A program made the position numbers and the translations under genes. DNA of 64,000 bases from Candidula unifasciata. Taxonomy: Eukaryota > Mollusca > Gastropoda > Stylommatophora > Geomitridae. The notes under the pieces are model-generated. The model saw nothing but the letters and a program-made list of their open reading frames with translations. It did not search any database and was not told where the DNA came from. This document shows positions 1 to 11,800 of this stretch, piece by piece (the stretch's first letter is position 1; every line of letters begins with the position of its first letter). Location of the stretch: NCBI GenBank assembly GCA_905116865.2, contig CAJHNH020008455.1:632580-696579 (forward strand). The letters run 5' to 3'.

Positions 1-270
1 TGCAGTTTTTGTCCCGGGATGCGGGTGTTGATGGCAGTGAAAAAGCTGATAGATTGGCCGGTGCTGCCTTAGGGCAGATGGCTAGCCTTTGTTAATGCCC
101 TTAAATAGATAGGACAGTCAGAGGGTTTTGGGAGCGTGTCCACATCACTGATAAGATCTAGGAGAAAAGATCAGCACAGCAAGCCATAAAAAGCATACTG
201 TACATAAGAGGTCTTGTCATATAACATAACACTTGATGAGCAAGGGAACAGCAGTCTGTATACAACTACA
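1..270 (+). pseudogene. RNase H-bearing retroelement fragment
   Basis: One frame from base 3 reads RDAGVDGSEKADRLAGAALG before a stop. This is the last catalytic segment of RNase H as seen in the repeat family at 20343-21031 and 41500-42090. The rest of the interval is degenerate; it is cut by the window edge. Confidence 0.6.
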
Positions 271-277
271 TAACAAA

Positions 278-495
278 ACATAACCCTTAACTCATTAGGG
301 CTGTGGAGGTGTATCGATGGAAGCACTAGTACATAAAATCCGGCATTCCCTCCCTTCCCCCCCTCTCCCCCCCCCCCCCCCCCCCAAGTGTTCCCTGAAG
401 CATAGTATTTCCAGTCAAATCATGTCTCCCCACGCACCTGAACCAAGCTAGCTTGCGACATTTCACCACTGCCAAAGAGGCTCCTGATGTCCTAC
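278..495 (-). mobile_element. LINE reverse-transcriptase C-terminal tail, fragment
   Basis: Nearly the same sequence occurs at 35095-35405, where the - strand reads KRRKLAWFGHVVRHD and KTILQETLGVSRRR, a common invertebrate LINE tail. This copy is interrupted by a long C-run at about 357-385. Confidence 0.6.
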
Positions 496-664
496 ATATT
501 TGTATATTTTGTCTCTGACATATTTATTAGTTTTATGTTCTAAATAACTAATTCATAAAATGCATCCTGCCAGCCAACATAGGCCTGGCATTATTAACTG
601 TGGGGCACTGGAGGGGGAATCTGAACACCTATGGATGTATCCGGAGTGCCGGGAAGATAACTCA

Positions 665-930
665 TAGGAAAAGTAAATTAAGTAAAGGACCTTTTCCGCA
701 CCCTCACATGTATTGGGTTATAGGGCTACACCCGTATTCTACAGACCAAGAGGCGGGTCATGTGGTCATCATGCCAGCCACTTTTACTTCCCATAACTTT
801 TACGTGGTACCCATTTAAGGCTGTGTTGGTCTAGTGGCCAAAGGTCATTTCTGAAAAAAGTCCGGGTTCATCATGACCTTTGGATCAGCAAACAAACATC
901 TAGCCACTGATCGCGGCGGCTCCTATCCAA
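665..930 (-). mobile_element. tRNA-derived SINE, degenerate copy
   Basis: It shares the body (..GGTCATGTGGTCATCATGCC.., ..acttcccat..tggtaccc..) with the copies at 19875-20095 and 42860-43112. The - strand begins with a tRNA-like head. The box B is poor here. Confidence 0.5.
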
Positions 931-961
931 GTCATAACTCAGATGATTTCTTTAACTACAG

Positions 962-1065
962 GTTGGGGGCGCATTATCAACATTGCCTCTGCCCATGGCC
1001 TGGTGGCCTCACCTAACAAGACAGCCTATGTAACAGTTAAACATGGACTTGTAGGCTTCACTAAG
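962..1065 (+). CDS. SDR gene, exon with the catalytic Ser-Tyr-Lys
   Basis: The acceptor is ..aactacag at 954-961 and the donor AAG|gtagga at 1066. The exon opens with two bases of a split Gly codon, then 34 codons: [18 protein letters not shown] and on to [14 protein letters not shown]. It carries all three residues of the SDR catalytic triad that are visible in this window. Confidence 0.92.
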
Positions 1066-4000
1066 GTAGGATACTAATCTGATGTATCTATTTTTGATAG
1101 GTTCTGTTAATTATTATTGAGGTAAGAAATTGAGGTGTCATATTAAGTATACTTAAGTTTATTTTTTGGCCATGTTATGAAAAGAGGTAAACTGGAACAT
1201 GTTATGAAAAGAGGTAAACTGGAACATGTTATGAAAAGAGGTAAACTGGAACATGTTATGAAAAGAGGTAAACTGGAACATGTTATCTTCTTCTTCTTCT
1301 TCTTCACTTCCTCTTTTACCGCTGTGGGTGTCGAGGGAGATATAAGGTTCTGTTTCTAGCTCTTCTGGCCGCCTCGACCATAGGCATATCGTGCTGTTGT
1401 AGAGTTTCTCTGATGTTATCCTTCCATCTTGTTCTTGGTCTACCTCGTGCTCTATGTCCTTCTTCTCTTTCCATGTATGCTTTGTATGGTATGGTGTCAC
1501 AAGGCATTCTCTCTAAGTGGGCAAACCATTTCACTTGCTGTCTTCGTATGTAATCCAGAATTGGTTTTGTGCCGACTTGTTCTTATGATCTCATTCCTGA
1601 TCTTATCTCTTATGGTCACTCCTACAGCCCTTCTCAGACATCTCATTTCCGTGGTTACCAATTTTCTTTTATGGTTTGTTGTGAGTGACCATGTCTGGCA
1701 CTGGTAACACAGAGTTGGAATAAATATGCTTTGAATGTCTCTGTGTGCTGATTGGGATTGTCTTATGCTGTAAGAGGGGTGCTAGCTGTCCCAATACTTG
1801 GTTTGCTTTACTGCATCTAATGTTAATTTCTTTATCCAATTTCCCATCTTCGGTAAATGTAGTTCCCAGATATTTAAACTCAGATGCCTGTTTAATGCCT
1901 TTGCACTCTATTGCTATGTTTAGATCTGTCTTCTTTTTTCCTATTGACATTACTTCTGTCTTTTCAGTGTTGATTCTCATATTATTTGTTTTACATTCTT
2001 CATTCATGGATGTTAGATGTTGATGTAATTTCATGGCTGTATCTGCTATCAAGGCCTGGTCATCTGCAAAGAGAAATTCGTTGATCTTACTAACATTTTT
2101 ATTCATGCCTCATCGCACGCTCGCTGCCAACTCACAAAACCGACATCACTCGACGAGCAGAAAAAATGGACGACTGGGAAAAACAACACGATACTGTTCC
2201 AGTACTTTAATCTTCCACTCGCGGCTTACACAGCCGGCACATGAACTTGACAACTGTCCAGGCACACATTATAATGCAAGAATCAATTATTACCTTCAAG
2301 CAGAAATCCCAATCGATTTACACTAACATCGTAAACGAAACACAACAGCTGTCCTGACAGATACACTCAGACGACCGGCAGACATGTTACTGGCCAGCTT
2401 TTTTCGCCAAGTTGGACTGGAACAAATTCACTCAAAAAACATCTGCTGAATCTACACATCATCCACCGCTGTCCATGCACACTGTTCCTGGGTCCAAAAC
2501 GAGACTGCCCACAAACCTTTTCTTCGCTATTATATAGCCCTCTGATCTATCCTGTTCTAGAATATTCTGGATTCATTCTCACGAATTTCCCACTGTTGAA
2601 AGTCGTGTCTGGCCCGTGATAATTCACATTTCACACAAATCCTGTGAACAATCATGTTTCACATAAAACCTGACTTTCAGATGTCTCTCATGAAACTCAA
2701 GACATAAATCTCGTGTTATCTCAGCCAGTCAAAACATTCGTCTTACATCTATTACTGACGTCATCTATCGGGCATAAATTAATGAGGAGAAAATGACTCA
2801 CTACATTCTCCCCCACCCCAAAAAAATGTTTTACATTTTCAATTAATCAGGTGTGAACATTTCACTGAACATTGTGATTCTAGACCTTTGTAGTGAATCA
2901 TTTTCGACAAGTTCATTTCCAACCAAGTTCCCTTTACCTCATTAGGTTAACAATTCAAACACTCTAAAATGCCATCTGTTGGGTCTTTGCACGACTGTGA
3001 ATACCTTAATGGGATCCTCACCCCAGGCACTCCCCTTTTAGTGCGGAAGACCAATAATCTGGCTCCATAGGTATCCCCACCCAGTTCTAAAGTCGGTATA
3101 CAACCGAACCCCTCTCCTGGCACCCCCCGATCGGTGCGGAAGTCCAAAATCTTGGCTCTAAAACCGAAGTGTGACCCCATGAAGTCCCACCCTCGCTATT
3201 CCCATTCATGAAAGCCCTCAACAATGGCTAAATCAGCAATGTATGGTTTTGTTCCCAAATATGTAAGGTACAAGATGTAGTTAATTACCTTGTCTTCAGA
3301 AACTACAACATGTCTCATTAACACACATATTCAAATTAAATGCTACACCAATTCAATTTAGTATACTAGTAAATGTAACATTTTCTGGTGAGGTGTATTT
3401 TAATCCTGAATGTTGTCTCCCTTTAATTGTTTACTATATTATACCCGTTCAAATCAAAACATATACATTTTTCAAGTTGTAAATTCATATAATACATTCA
3501 TACAATAATACAATGCATACCCTTGCATAAAATGATTTCAGTTAATACAAGTTGTAATAGCAGTTGTAACATGTTCTACAAACGTGACATGATATCTGGT
3601 AAATGATTGTCTGTTCCTTTGATGTGTTCAATGTTAAATTTGAATTGTGATATCAACAATGCCCATCTATATACCCTTGGATTGCTATTGGCATCAATTG
3701 TTAATAATTTTGTCAACCCCAAGTTATCTGTTAAAATAGTGAATTCTTTTCCCAAAAGAAACTTCTGAAACTTTTTTAGACTAATAACTAGTGCCAACGC
3801 TTCTCGTTCAAATGTATTGTATTTTTGTTGAGTTTGGTTAAGTTTCTGTGACATATACATTACTGGGAGTAATGTTTGTGAATGTTTCTGCGCAAGCATG
3901 CTAGCTATTGTGTGACCGCTGGCATCTGATTGTAGAAAAAATCTTTTGGAAGGGTCAGGTTGTCTCAAAATAGGATATTTTGAAAAACAGTTTTTTATTT

Positions 4001-7000
4001 TAACTAGAATTTCCTCATGTGTCTCATTCCAATCTGATTTTTTCAATTGTTGATTCTTTAATAACTCTGATAGTGGTGATGTTAGTGCTGCTAAATTTGG
4101 GATGAATTTACCATAATAGTTTATTAACCCTAGTAGAGATTGTAGCTGCTTTTTAGTTTTAGGTTTTTGGATCTTCAAAATTTTTGAAACAATATTTTCA
4201 TCTGTTTGGACTAAACCTTCGCATATAACATGTCCTAAGTAATCAATTTTGGTGTATGCAATTTCAGTTTTTAAAGGATTTACTGTCAATTTCGCGTCAT
4301 TTATTCTTGATAGGACTTTTTGTAGGGTAGTGCAGTGATCGTGCAATGTTTTGGTGTGTATACAGATGTCATCCATATATGCTGTGACGTGAGGAATTGC
4401 ATATAACAGTTTCCTAACCATTTTTGTGAAAATTTTCGGAGCGTTTATTAATCCAAATGGTAAACGCAACCATTGTTTGAGTCCAATTGGAGTTTGAAAG
4501 CTAGTATATTTTACAGCTTCTGGTGTTAGTGGTATTTGCCAGTAGCCTTTTGAAAGGTCAATTTTTGTAAAAAATTTTGAGTTATATAATTCTTGTATGA
4601 TTTCATCTGACGAAGGGATGGGCTCAGTTTCTAAATAGGTAATTTGGTTTAGTTTCCTATAATCAACACACAAACGTAGTGAACCATCCTTTTTCTTTAC
4701 TACCACTAAAGGCGAACTGTAGTTTGATGTGGAATCTTCAATGATTCCTTCTTGTTGTAGTTGTTGCAATTCTGATATAACCTTATCGATATAATGGATA
4801 GGTATTACATATGGTTTTGATTTCACTGGCACTGATGAATTCAACTGGATATCGTAACTGATTATGTTAGTTTTCCCAGGTTTATTCGTGAAAATATCTT
4901 TGTAATGAAAAATGATGCTCCACAATTTTGCTTTTTCATTTTCTGATAGTTCTTCATTTAACTTTATCGATTTCCAGTTGACTTCATTTTTTGTTGATGG
5001 TGTTGGAATATCTTCTTCTATAACATCAGGTAACTCTTCATTAATTACATTACATAAATTTGCATCAAGTACATCATCATCTGACATGAATAGTGATCTT
5101 CTAAAATATGGTTTAAGCATGTTTACATGAAAAATTTTTTAGCTTTTCATCAATTTTGATTTCATAATCAACATCAGAAATCTTTCTTGTAACAACAAAA
5201 GGACCTGACCATTCTATAGATAACTTGTCTGACTTCTTTGGTAACAGTAATAACACTTCATCACCAGGGTTATATTTCACAAGTCTTGCTATTCTATTCG
5301 CATATTGTCGCTGTTTTAGACTGGCTTCTTTCATTGCTTCGTTTGCTTGTTGACAAGCAATCATTATTTTATTTCTCAGATCTGTTACTGATTCATAAGC
5401 TGATTTTTCTGTATCCGTTTCTGTTTTTCCTGTGATAAGCTTATTATATAGCTGCAATGGTCCTCTAGGATTTGCCCCATATACAAGTTCAAATGGCGAA
5501 AAACCTGTTGAGCTATGAGGAATTTCTCTATATGCAAACATAATGGCAGGTAATAAAGTATCCCAAGACTGCGGATGTTCAAATGATATTCTGGCAAGCA
5601 TTGTTTTTATGGATTTATTTAGATTTTCAACCAAGCCATTCGCTTGTGCGTGATACGGTGTTGTAAAATTTTGTTTAATTCCTAACCAGTTATTAAAAGC
5701 TTTTGTAGCCCAAGATGTAAACTGAGTACCTTTATCAGAAATAATCACTTCTGGAAAACCCACCCTTGAAAAAATTGTTAGCAATGCCTCCTGAATATCA
5801 TTTGATGTTATAAATTTCAGAGGTACACACTCAGGCCATTTTGTGGCAACATCAATAAAAGTTAAAATAAACCTGTTTCCCTTTGCTGACGTCACTGGTA
5901 ATGGGCCAACAATATATCAATTGCAACTTGTTCAAATGGTCTTGATGCTATCAGACCTATTTGCACTGGAGCCTTTGGGTTCTCTCCTTTTTTTGTGGTT
6001 TTAGCACAGGTATCACAAGATCGAACATAATTTTTTACATCTTTAGAAAACCCAGGCCAATAAAATGTAGATAGAATCCTCTTCTTTGTTTTTGTTATTC
6101 CCATGTGCCCCGAGAAGATGGAATCATGTGCTAAAGATAGGGCTTTTGGTCTGAATTTTTGTGGTAGTACCGTCTGTTTATAGACTTTTGGACCTTTCTG
6201 ATATATTCTAAGTAGTACATTCTTTGATACAATAAATTTCCATGTTGCAAATTTCTTTACTACTGGGTCTGTATGAACCAAATCAAAACATTTCTTTAGT
6301 GATGGATCAGATACTTGGGCATCTTGAAATTCTCTTTGGCTGTTAATATTTTCTTTTGTAATGGGTACCAGTTCTGTAGTTAAGTTCTCTTCTCTTAACT
6401 TTTGTTGTATGGTATCAGTCATGCTTCTGGTTACTGCAGCAGCTAGTTGGGGAGCACTTGGGTCAGACAATTGTATCAAATCAGTTTTACATGATTGAAA
6501 ATTATCATTTTCACATAATTTAACACTGGATGAAACTTTTAGGTTTGATGGGTTATTTACTTTCTCACTATTCATCATTTCTCTTTCATTCAGTACGATT
6601 GGTGTCTCTTTAACACCTAATAACTTTTTCTCATCTTTTGCATTCTTTACTTCTTTCATACCGATATTCTCAAATTTTTCATGACCAATCAACTGTTCCC
6701 TGTTTTGGACGCAATCACTTTCATTCATTTGTACTACTGCATTCACACTATGGCAAAAATCTTGATCACTGGTATTCAGTTTCTCTCTTTCTTTCAATTC
6801 CTTGATGTTTTCTCTTTCCCACTGAAAAATTTCCTGTTCAGACATTTCTCTCAGACCTTTTTCATTCCCCAAAATTAAACCTGCACATGGTGCTGATAGA
6901 ACGGCTACTTTCAATCTGCCTTGAAAAAAAGGTGTTTTAACAATAACAAATGCAAGTTTATATTTTTCAATTGTGCCTCCAAATATTCTGCAATTTACAT

Positions 7001-8807
7001 GTTTGTTAGTAATATCTTCAGGTTTGATAAGATCTTTGTGGATACCTGAAATTGTGGCACCTGTGTCTCTCAAAATGGTGATTATTCTTCCATTTACAAT
7101 TCCTGTGTATAATTTTAAGGTTCCCTGTGTATTTGTGGCTGAGTTGGCTTCTTGTACAGGTATATTATGGCCACATGGAAGGCTATCTTCTTCATGGAAC
7201 TGTTGACATACAGGGCAAGTTTCAACAGTTACTGCATTGGTCTCAAATGGTTCGGTGTCTGAATCTGAGTCTGACATTGCCTGTGATATGTTGGCTTCCT
7301 TAAATTTTCTTCTAAATAAACAGTCTTTTTTTCACATGATTATAGCAACCACAATTGTAACATTTAATGGCATCTTTATACAATCTCAACCTCTGTGTTC
7401 TTCTATTAAACAGTTTGTCTACATAGTCTTTATAACCCGGATTTCTATCACACATTTTGTCGTTCGGATGAGATTTTTTTGACAATATTTGCAGTACGTC
7501 ATTTGCCACTTTTTGTTGAACGTGGTTTTGTTTTTGTGTGGGTTTGCCCCTTGGTTGTATCTGCCTTTGTCATAACTGGCACTAGCTCCAGTTTCAATGT
7601 CTGGTACCGGGTTGGAAATGAAGATTTCACGATGGGCTGAAAAATAATTCTCACCTAAATTCTCTAACTCCTTCAATGAGGTTGGTTTATTTTCTCTTAA
7701 AAAGGTTGACATAGGTTTAGGTAAAGATTCCAACATTTTGTTCCTTAATAATAAATCTACTAATAATTTATAATTATCTCTAACATTGGCCGAATCAATC
7801 CATTTATCAAAAATATTCTGAACTTCCGAAAAATAGTCAGTGAACGTCTGATCAGACTTTGGCTTTAAATCCAGAAACTTTTTCCTATACCCTGCTTCAT
7901 GTAGGTCATAGTGTCGCATGATGCGATCTTTAATATAGTCAAAGTCTAATCTTAGATGTTCAGGGACTGTTTCTAAGATCTTTAATGGTTCAAATGCTAA
8001 ATGTTTTTGAAAAATAATGGCCCACTGGTCTTTTGGAACATCATGAAAGCGCATTTGCAAAAGAAAGCTAGATATATAACTACCAATGTCATCCTTTTCA
8101 GAGAAATTTCTGACTATACCTGCATACTTTTTGAATTTATTTTCTTCTTCTTTTAATCTTTCTTTTTGGATAGCAGCTTCTCTTCTGGAATCATTTTCCA
8201 TTTCTTTAGTTCTGATTTGTGCCTCTGTCTTTTCTTTTTCAATCTGAATCGACGCAGCTATCTTCTCACGTTCCAAATTCAATTCTTGTTCTTTTAATAT
8301 TCTTTCTTGTTCCATTTGTTTATTTTTCATTCCATTTCCTGTTTTTTCATTTTCTTTTTCTTGTTCCAGTGTTTTTTTCTCTTATCTCCATCTCCTGTTT
8401 TTTTTCATTTCTTTTCTTGTTCCAGCTGTTTTTCTCTTATCTCCATCTCCTGTCTTTTAACCTCTAGTTCGTGTGCTCTTAATAATCTCCGTTCTTCCCT
8501 GGCATCGTCTTGCATTTTCTTTTCTTTCTCATCACAAAAAACTTTCTAAGTTCTTCCCCTTCCAAATTTAATTCTTTGCCCAGCTTGATCAGTTCTGCCA
8601 AGTTAGACATTTTTATGTCTTTACAATGTAAACAACAGTAAAGTTACAATTCCTTTCTTTCAAAATACACACCTTAAAAAGAACAATATAAGTTCAATAT
8701 AATGAACTAGTAACTTGAATTAATAACTAAATGTCCCTGGGTATCAATACCAAACCTTACAATAAAGTGGATGTAACTCTTCCAACCACCAAGTCTATAC
8801 TAAATAA

Positions 8808-8844
<37 letters not shown>

Positions 8845-11800
8845 GATGTTTGAGAAGAAGAGTTAACTAATATTTTGTTTTGAGCTTATGGGAGAGTAAA
8901 TCACTTAAGCACACTTGAGAAATTAGATATGACAGCAAGAATAAATGATATATTATTTGATAAAGATTATTAATCAACTAATAGAATGTTATAGCACTAG
9001 AGTAGATGCAGTGGATTATCAAAGTATTAGATGTAGTGGACTATCAAAGTATTTACGAAATAAATAACTAATTAATTTGTAAATGTGTAACAATGTTATA
9101 ATAATCCTGTGTAGCACAGTAGTTGGTTATAAAGTTTCAACTGATTATACCTTGTGAAATCACCAAAAAAAAAAAAAATTGTCTTTATTGGCCGCACAGT
9201 CTGGGTATAATTAAATACTATTCTAAAAAAAAAAAAATATTTTTGATTGAATTAGTCTTGATAATCGACTGTGATAGAGTAATCACTAATAGTCTCAAAT
9301 AATTAAATTATTTCACGTAATAACTACTAAATTCACTTGTTCAGTAAGATGCTTATTAAATTCGCTTTCAATGACGCAAAACTCAGTTACAATATATATG
9401 CAGAAACTAAAAAAAAAAAAAATAATTCTTATCCACCAATACCTTTAGTCTATATTAGAAATCAACAATAATATATATTCAACACAGATTAAATAAAGAT
9501 ATAGTGTTGAATCAATTAGTGTATCACCAAATAATATTACAATGATCCTTCGCCAATCAACTAATGATTGACTTATTATTTTTGGTATACAATACAATTT
9601 CTATTACCCACAACTATACTTTTGTTATAGTGATTATACTTGATGATGATCAAATGTGAATGGGTAGATCAAATGTTAAACTCAAATTGAAATAACTTTG
9701 ACACTTGATAATGATGATGTGTATATGATTAATTATGGCACTTCCTGATGATGGTGGTACTGAACTTCCGTGTAATATAACACCCACAACTTTGTAAATG
9801 AAGAAATAAAAAAAAAAAATATAGAATTTCAATACAATTTGCCAATATTTATAAATAAAAAGAAATAATGTAAAGAATAGTAGGAAAATACAAAATAATA
9901 TCAAAAACACCAATGTAACAATATTAATAAATAAAGTAGATGTCAATGAATGCACCGATATAATAAAATAAATGTCAATGAATGCAAAATTATAAATAAA
10001 TAAAAATAAATGTCAATGAATGCACCAATGTAAATTATAAATAAAAATAAAATAAATGTCAATGAATGCACCAATGTAAATTATAAATAAATAAAATAAA
10101 TGTCAATGAATGCACCAATGTAAATTATAAATAAATAAAATAAATGTCAATGAATGCACCAATGTAAATTATAAATAAATAAAATAAATGTCAATGACTG
10201 CACCAATGTAAATTATAAATAAATAATATTGATAATTATAATAAATAACTGAATCACCAGAAAAATAAATCAAAAATAAAATTAATAATCAATGTATATT
10301 GTTGTGCTGATCTAGTTGACTGTCCTGACGTTGACCTGAAGCTGGTTCTGCGATGGCTGTTGCTTTCTTGAAGGTTGTTTCGTTGAAGCTTGTCTGTTGA
10401 ATATGCTACTGCTACTTTTAAATACTAAAGAAATGATAATTTGATATGGTTAATTGAAATTAACACACCATAGTAATAATTTCATGAACTGGGCACTGAA
10501 ACTAATTAAGACCGCACAGTTTATCTGCTCACACTAGTAATTTCGGCATTGAATGCACACTAATTAAGGAATTGTTCAGTGAAGCATTTATTACAGAAAC
10601 TGTATACTGTTTGTGGTACTGTTCACTGTACTATCGGTTTCATAAACTGGATATTTATCATTGAGTAGTTCAATTGCTAGCTACACACTTCAATAGTACA
10701 TTGTTAATTGTAGACACTAAAATAGTTCACTGCTAGCTACACACTTCAATAGTACATTGTTAATTGTAGACAAATAGTTCACTGCTAGCTACACACTTCA
10801 ATAGTACATTGTTAATTGTAGACAAATAGTTCACTGCTAGCTACTGCTACACACTTCAATCAATACTTAGATTTGCACCGACCAATTTGATGCTTTTCCT
10901 GTCGACTGAATGTGTTTAGGACGTAGGAAAGCTTTATTGTTATCGCTTTCTTGTGATATGTGCGATTACACGATGAACTTGAAGCATTATTGATCACGAG
11001 ACATTAATGAGTGCTGATCTTGAGGTTTTGTAGACTTGTCATACTGCAGTTTTCCTATTAAATGGTTTGCCACGGCTGAAAATGTAGAGCTGCGACACAA
11101 ATACCCAGTGTCAGAGCTGTGGTTCTTTTGCTTTCTGTACAGTTAACACTCTACCCGGTGTTTCACTGTCTTTCTATGTTTTGAAAAAACAGATCCGAAA
11201 AACAGGATCTGGTGTCGACGCTTCTCTGTGTTGTTCAGTGTAGATTTCCCACTACACTTTACCACACTTTAGTCGGCAGCGAAATTTGATCAAACAACAA
11301 GGCTTCGGAAGTTTTGCAGAGGGGCAGCCCTAGTCTCACATCATCTCTGTGTAGACTTACGGTTGTATTCCTTTGCTACAATCAATGAATGCTCTTTGAC
11401 ACCGTCACTGTCTGCAATCTTTCCTTCGCATCTTAGTTGATTGTTGATTACTTGGTCGAAACTTAAAACGTGGACTTGTCTATCAGTATTCAAAGCCTGG
11501 AATTTGTCCGAACGTTGTTCAATCTGTGAACTATCGAATATGGGTTGTTGTTATTTCGCCATCGATCTTCCCCGCTTACGTTCGTATGTCGAACTGGTAC
11601 TACCTGACGTCAGGTTGATAACTAAACACCTTTCGATGTCTCAGATTTTTCTGTACGAAACAACTTTCCTATCCTCAAATGTTTGGACGAGTTCCCCATC
11701 TTGCGATGATTCTCTTTTATCTTCTACTGGCTCGCCTCATCGCACGCTCGCTGCCATCTCACAAACCGACATCACTCGACGAGCAGAAAAAAATGGACGA

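Noticed and set aside
1..961. Upstream SDR exon with the glycine motif
   Set aside because: Searched for a GxxxGxG or NNAG-coding exon with splice sites; only RNase H, LINE and SINE fragments are present.
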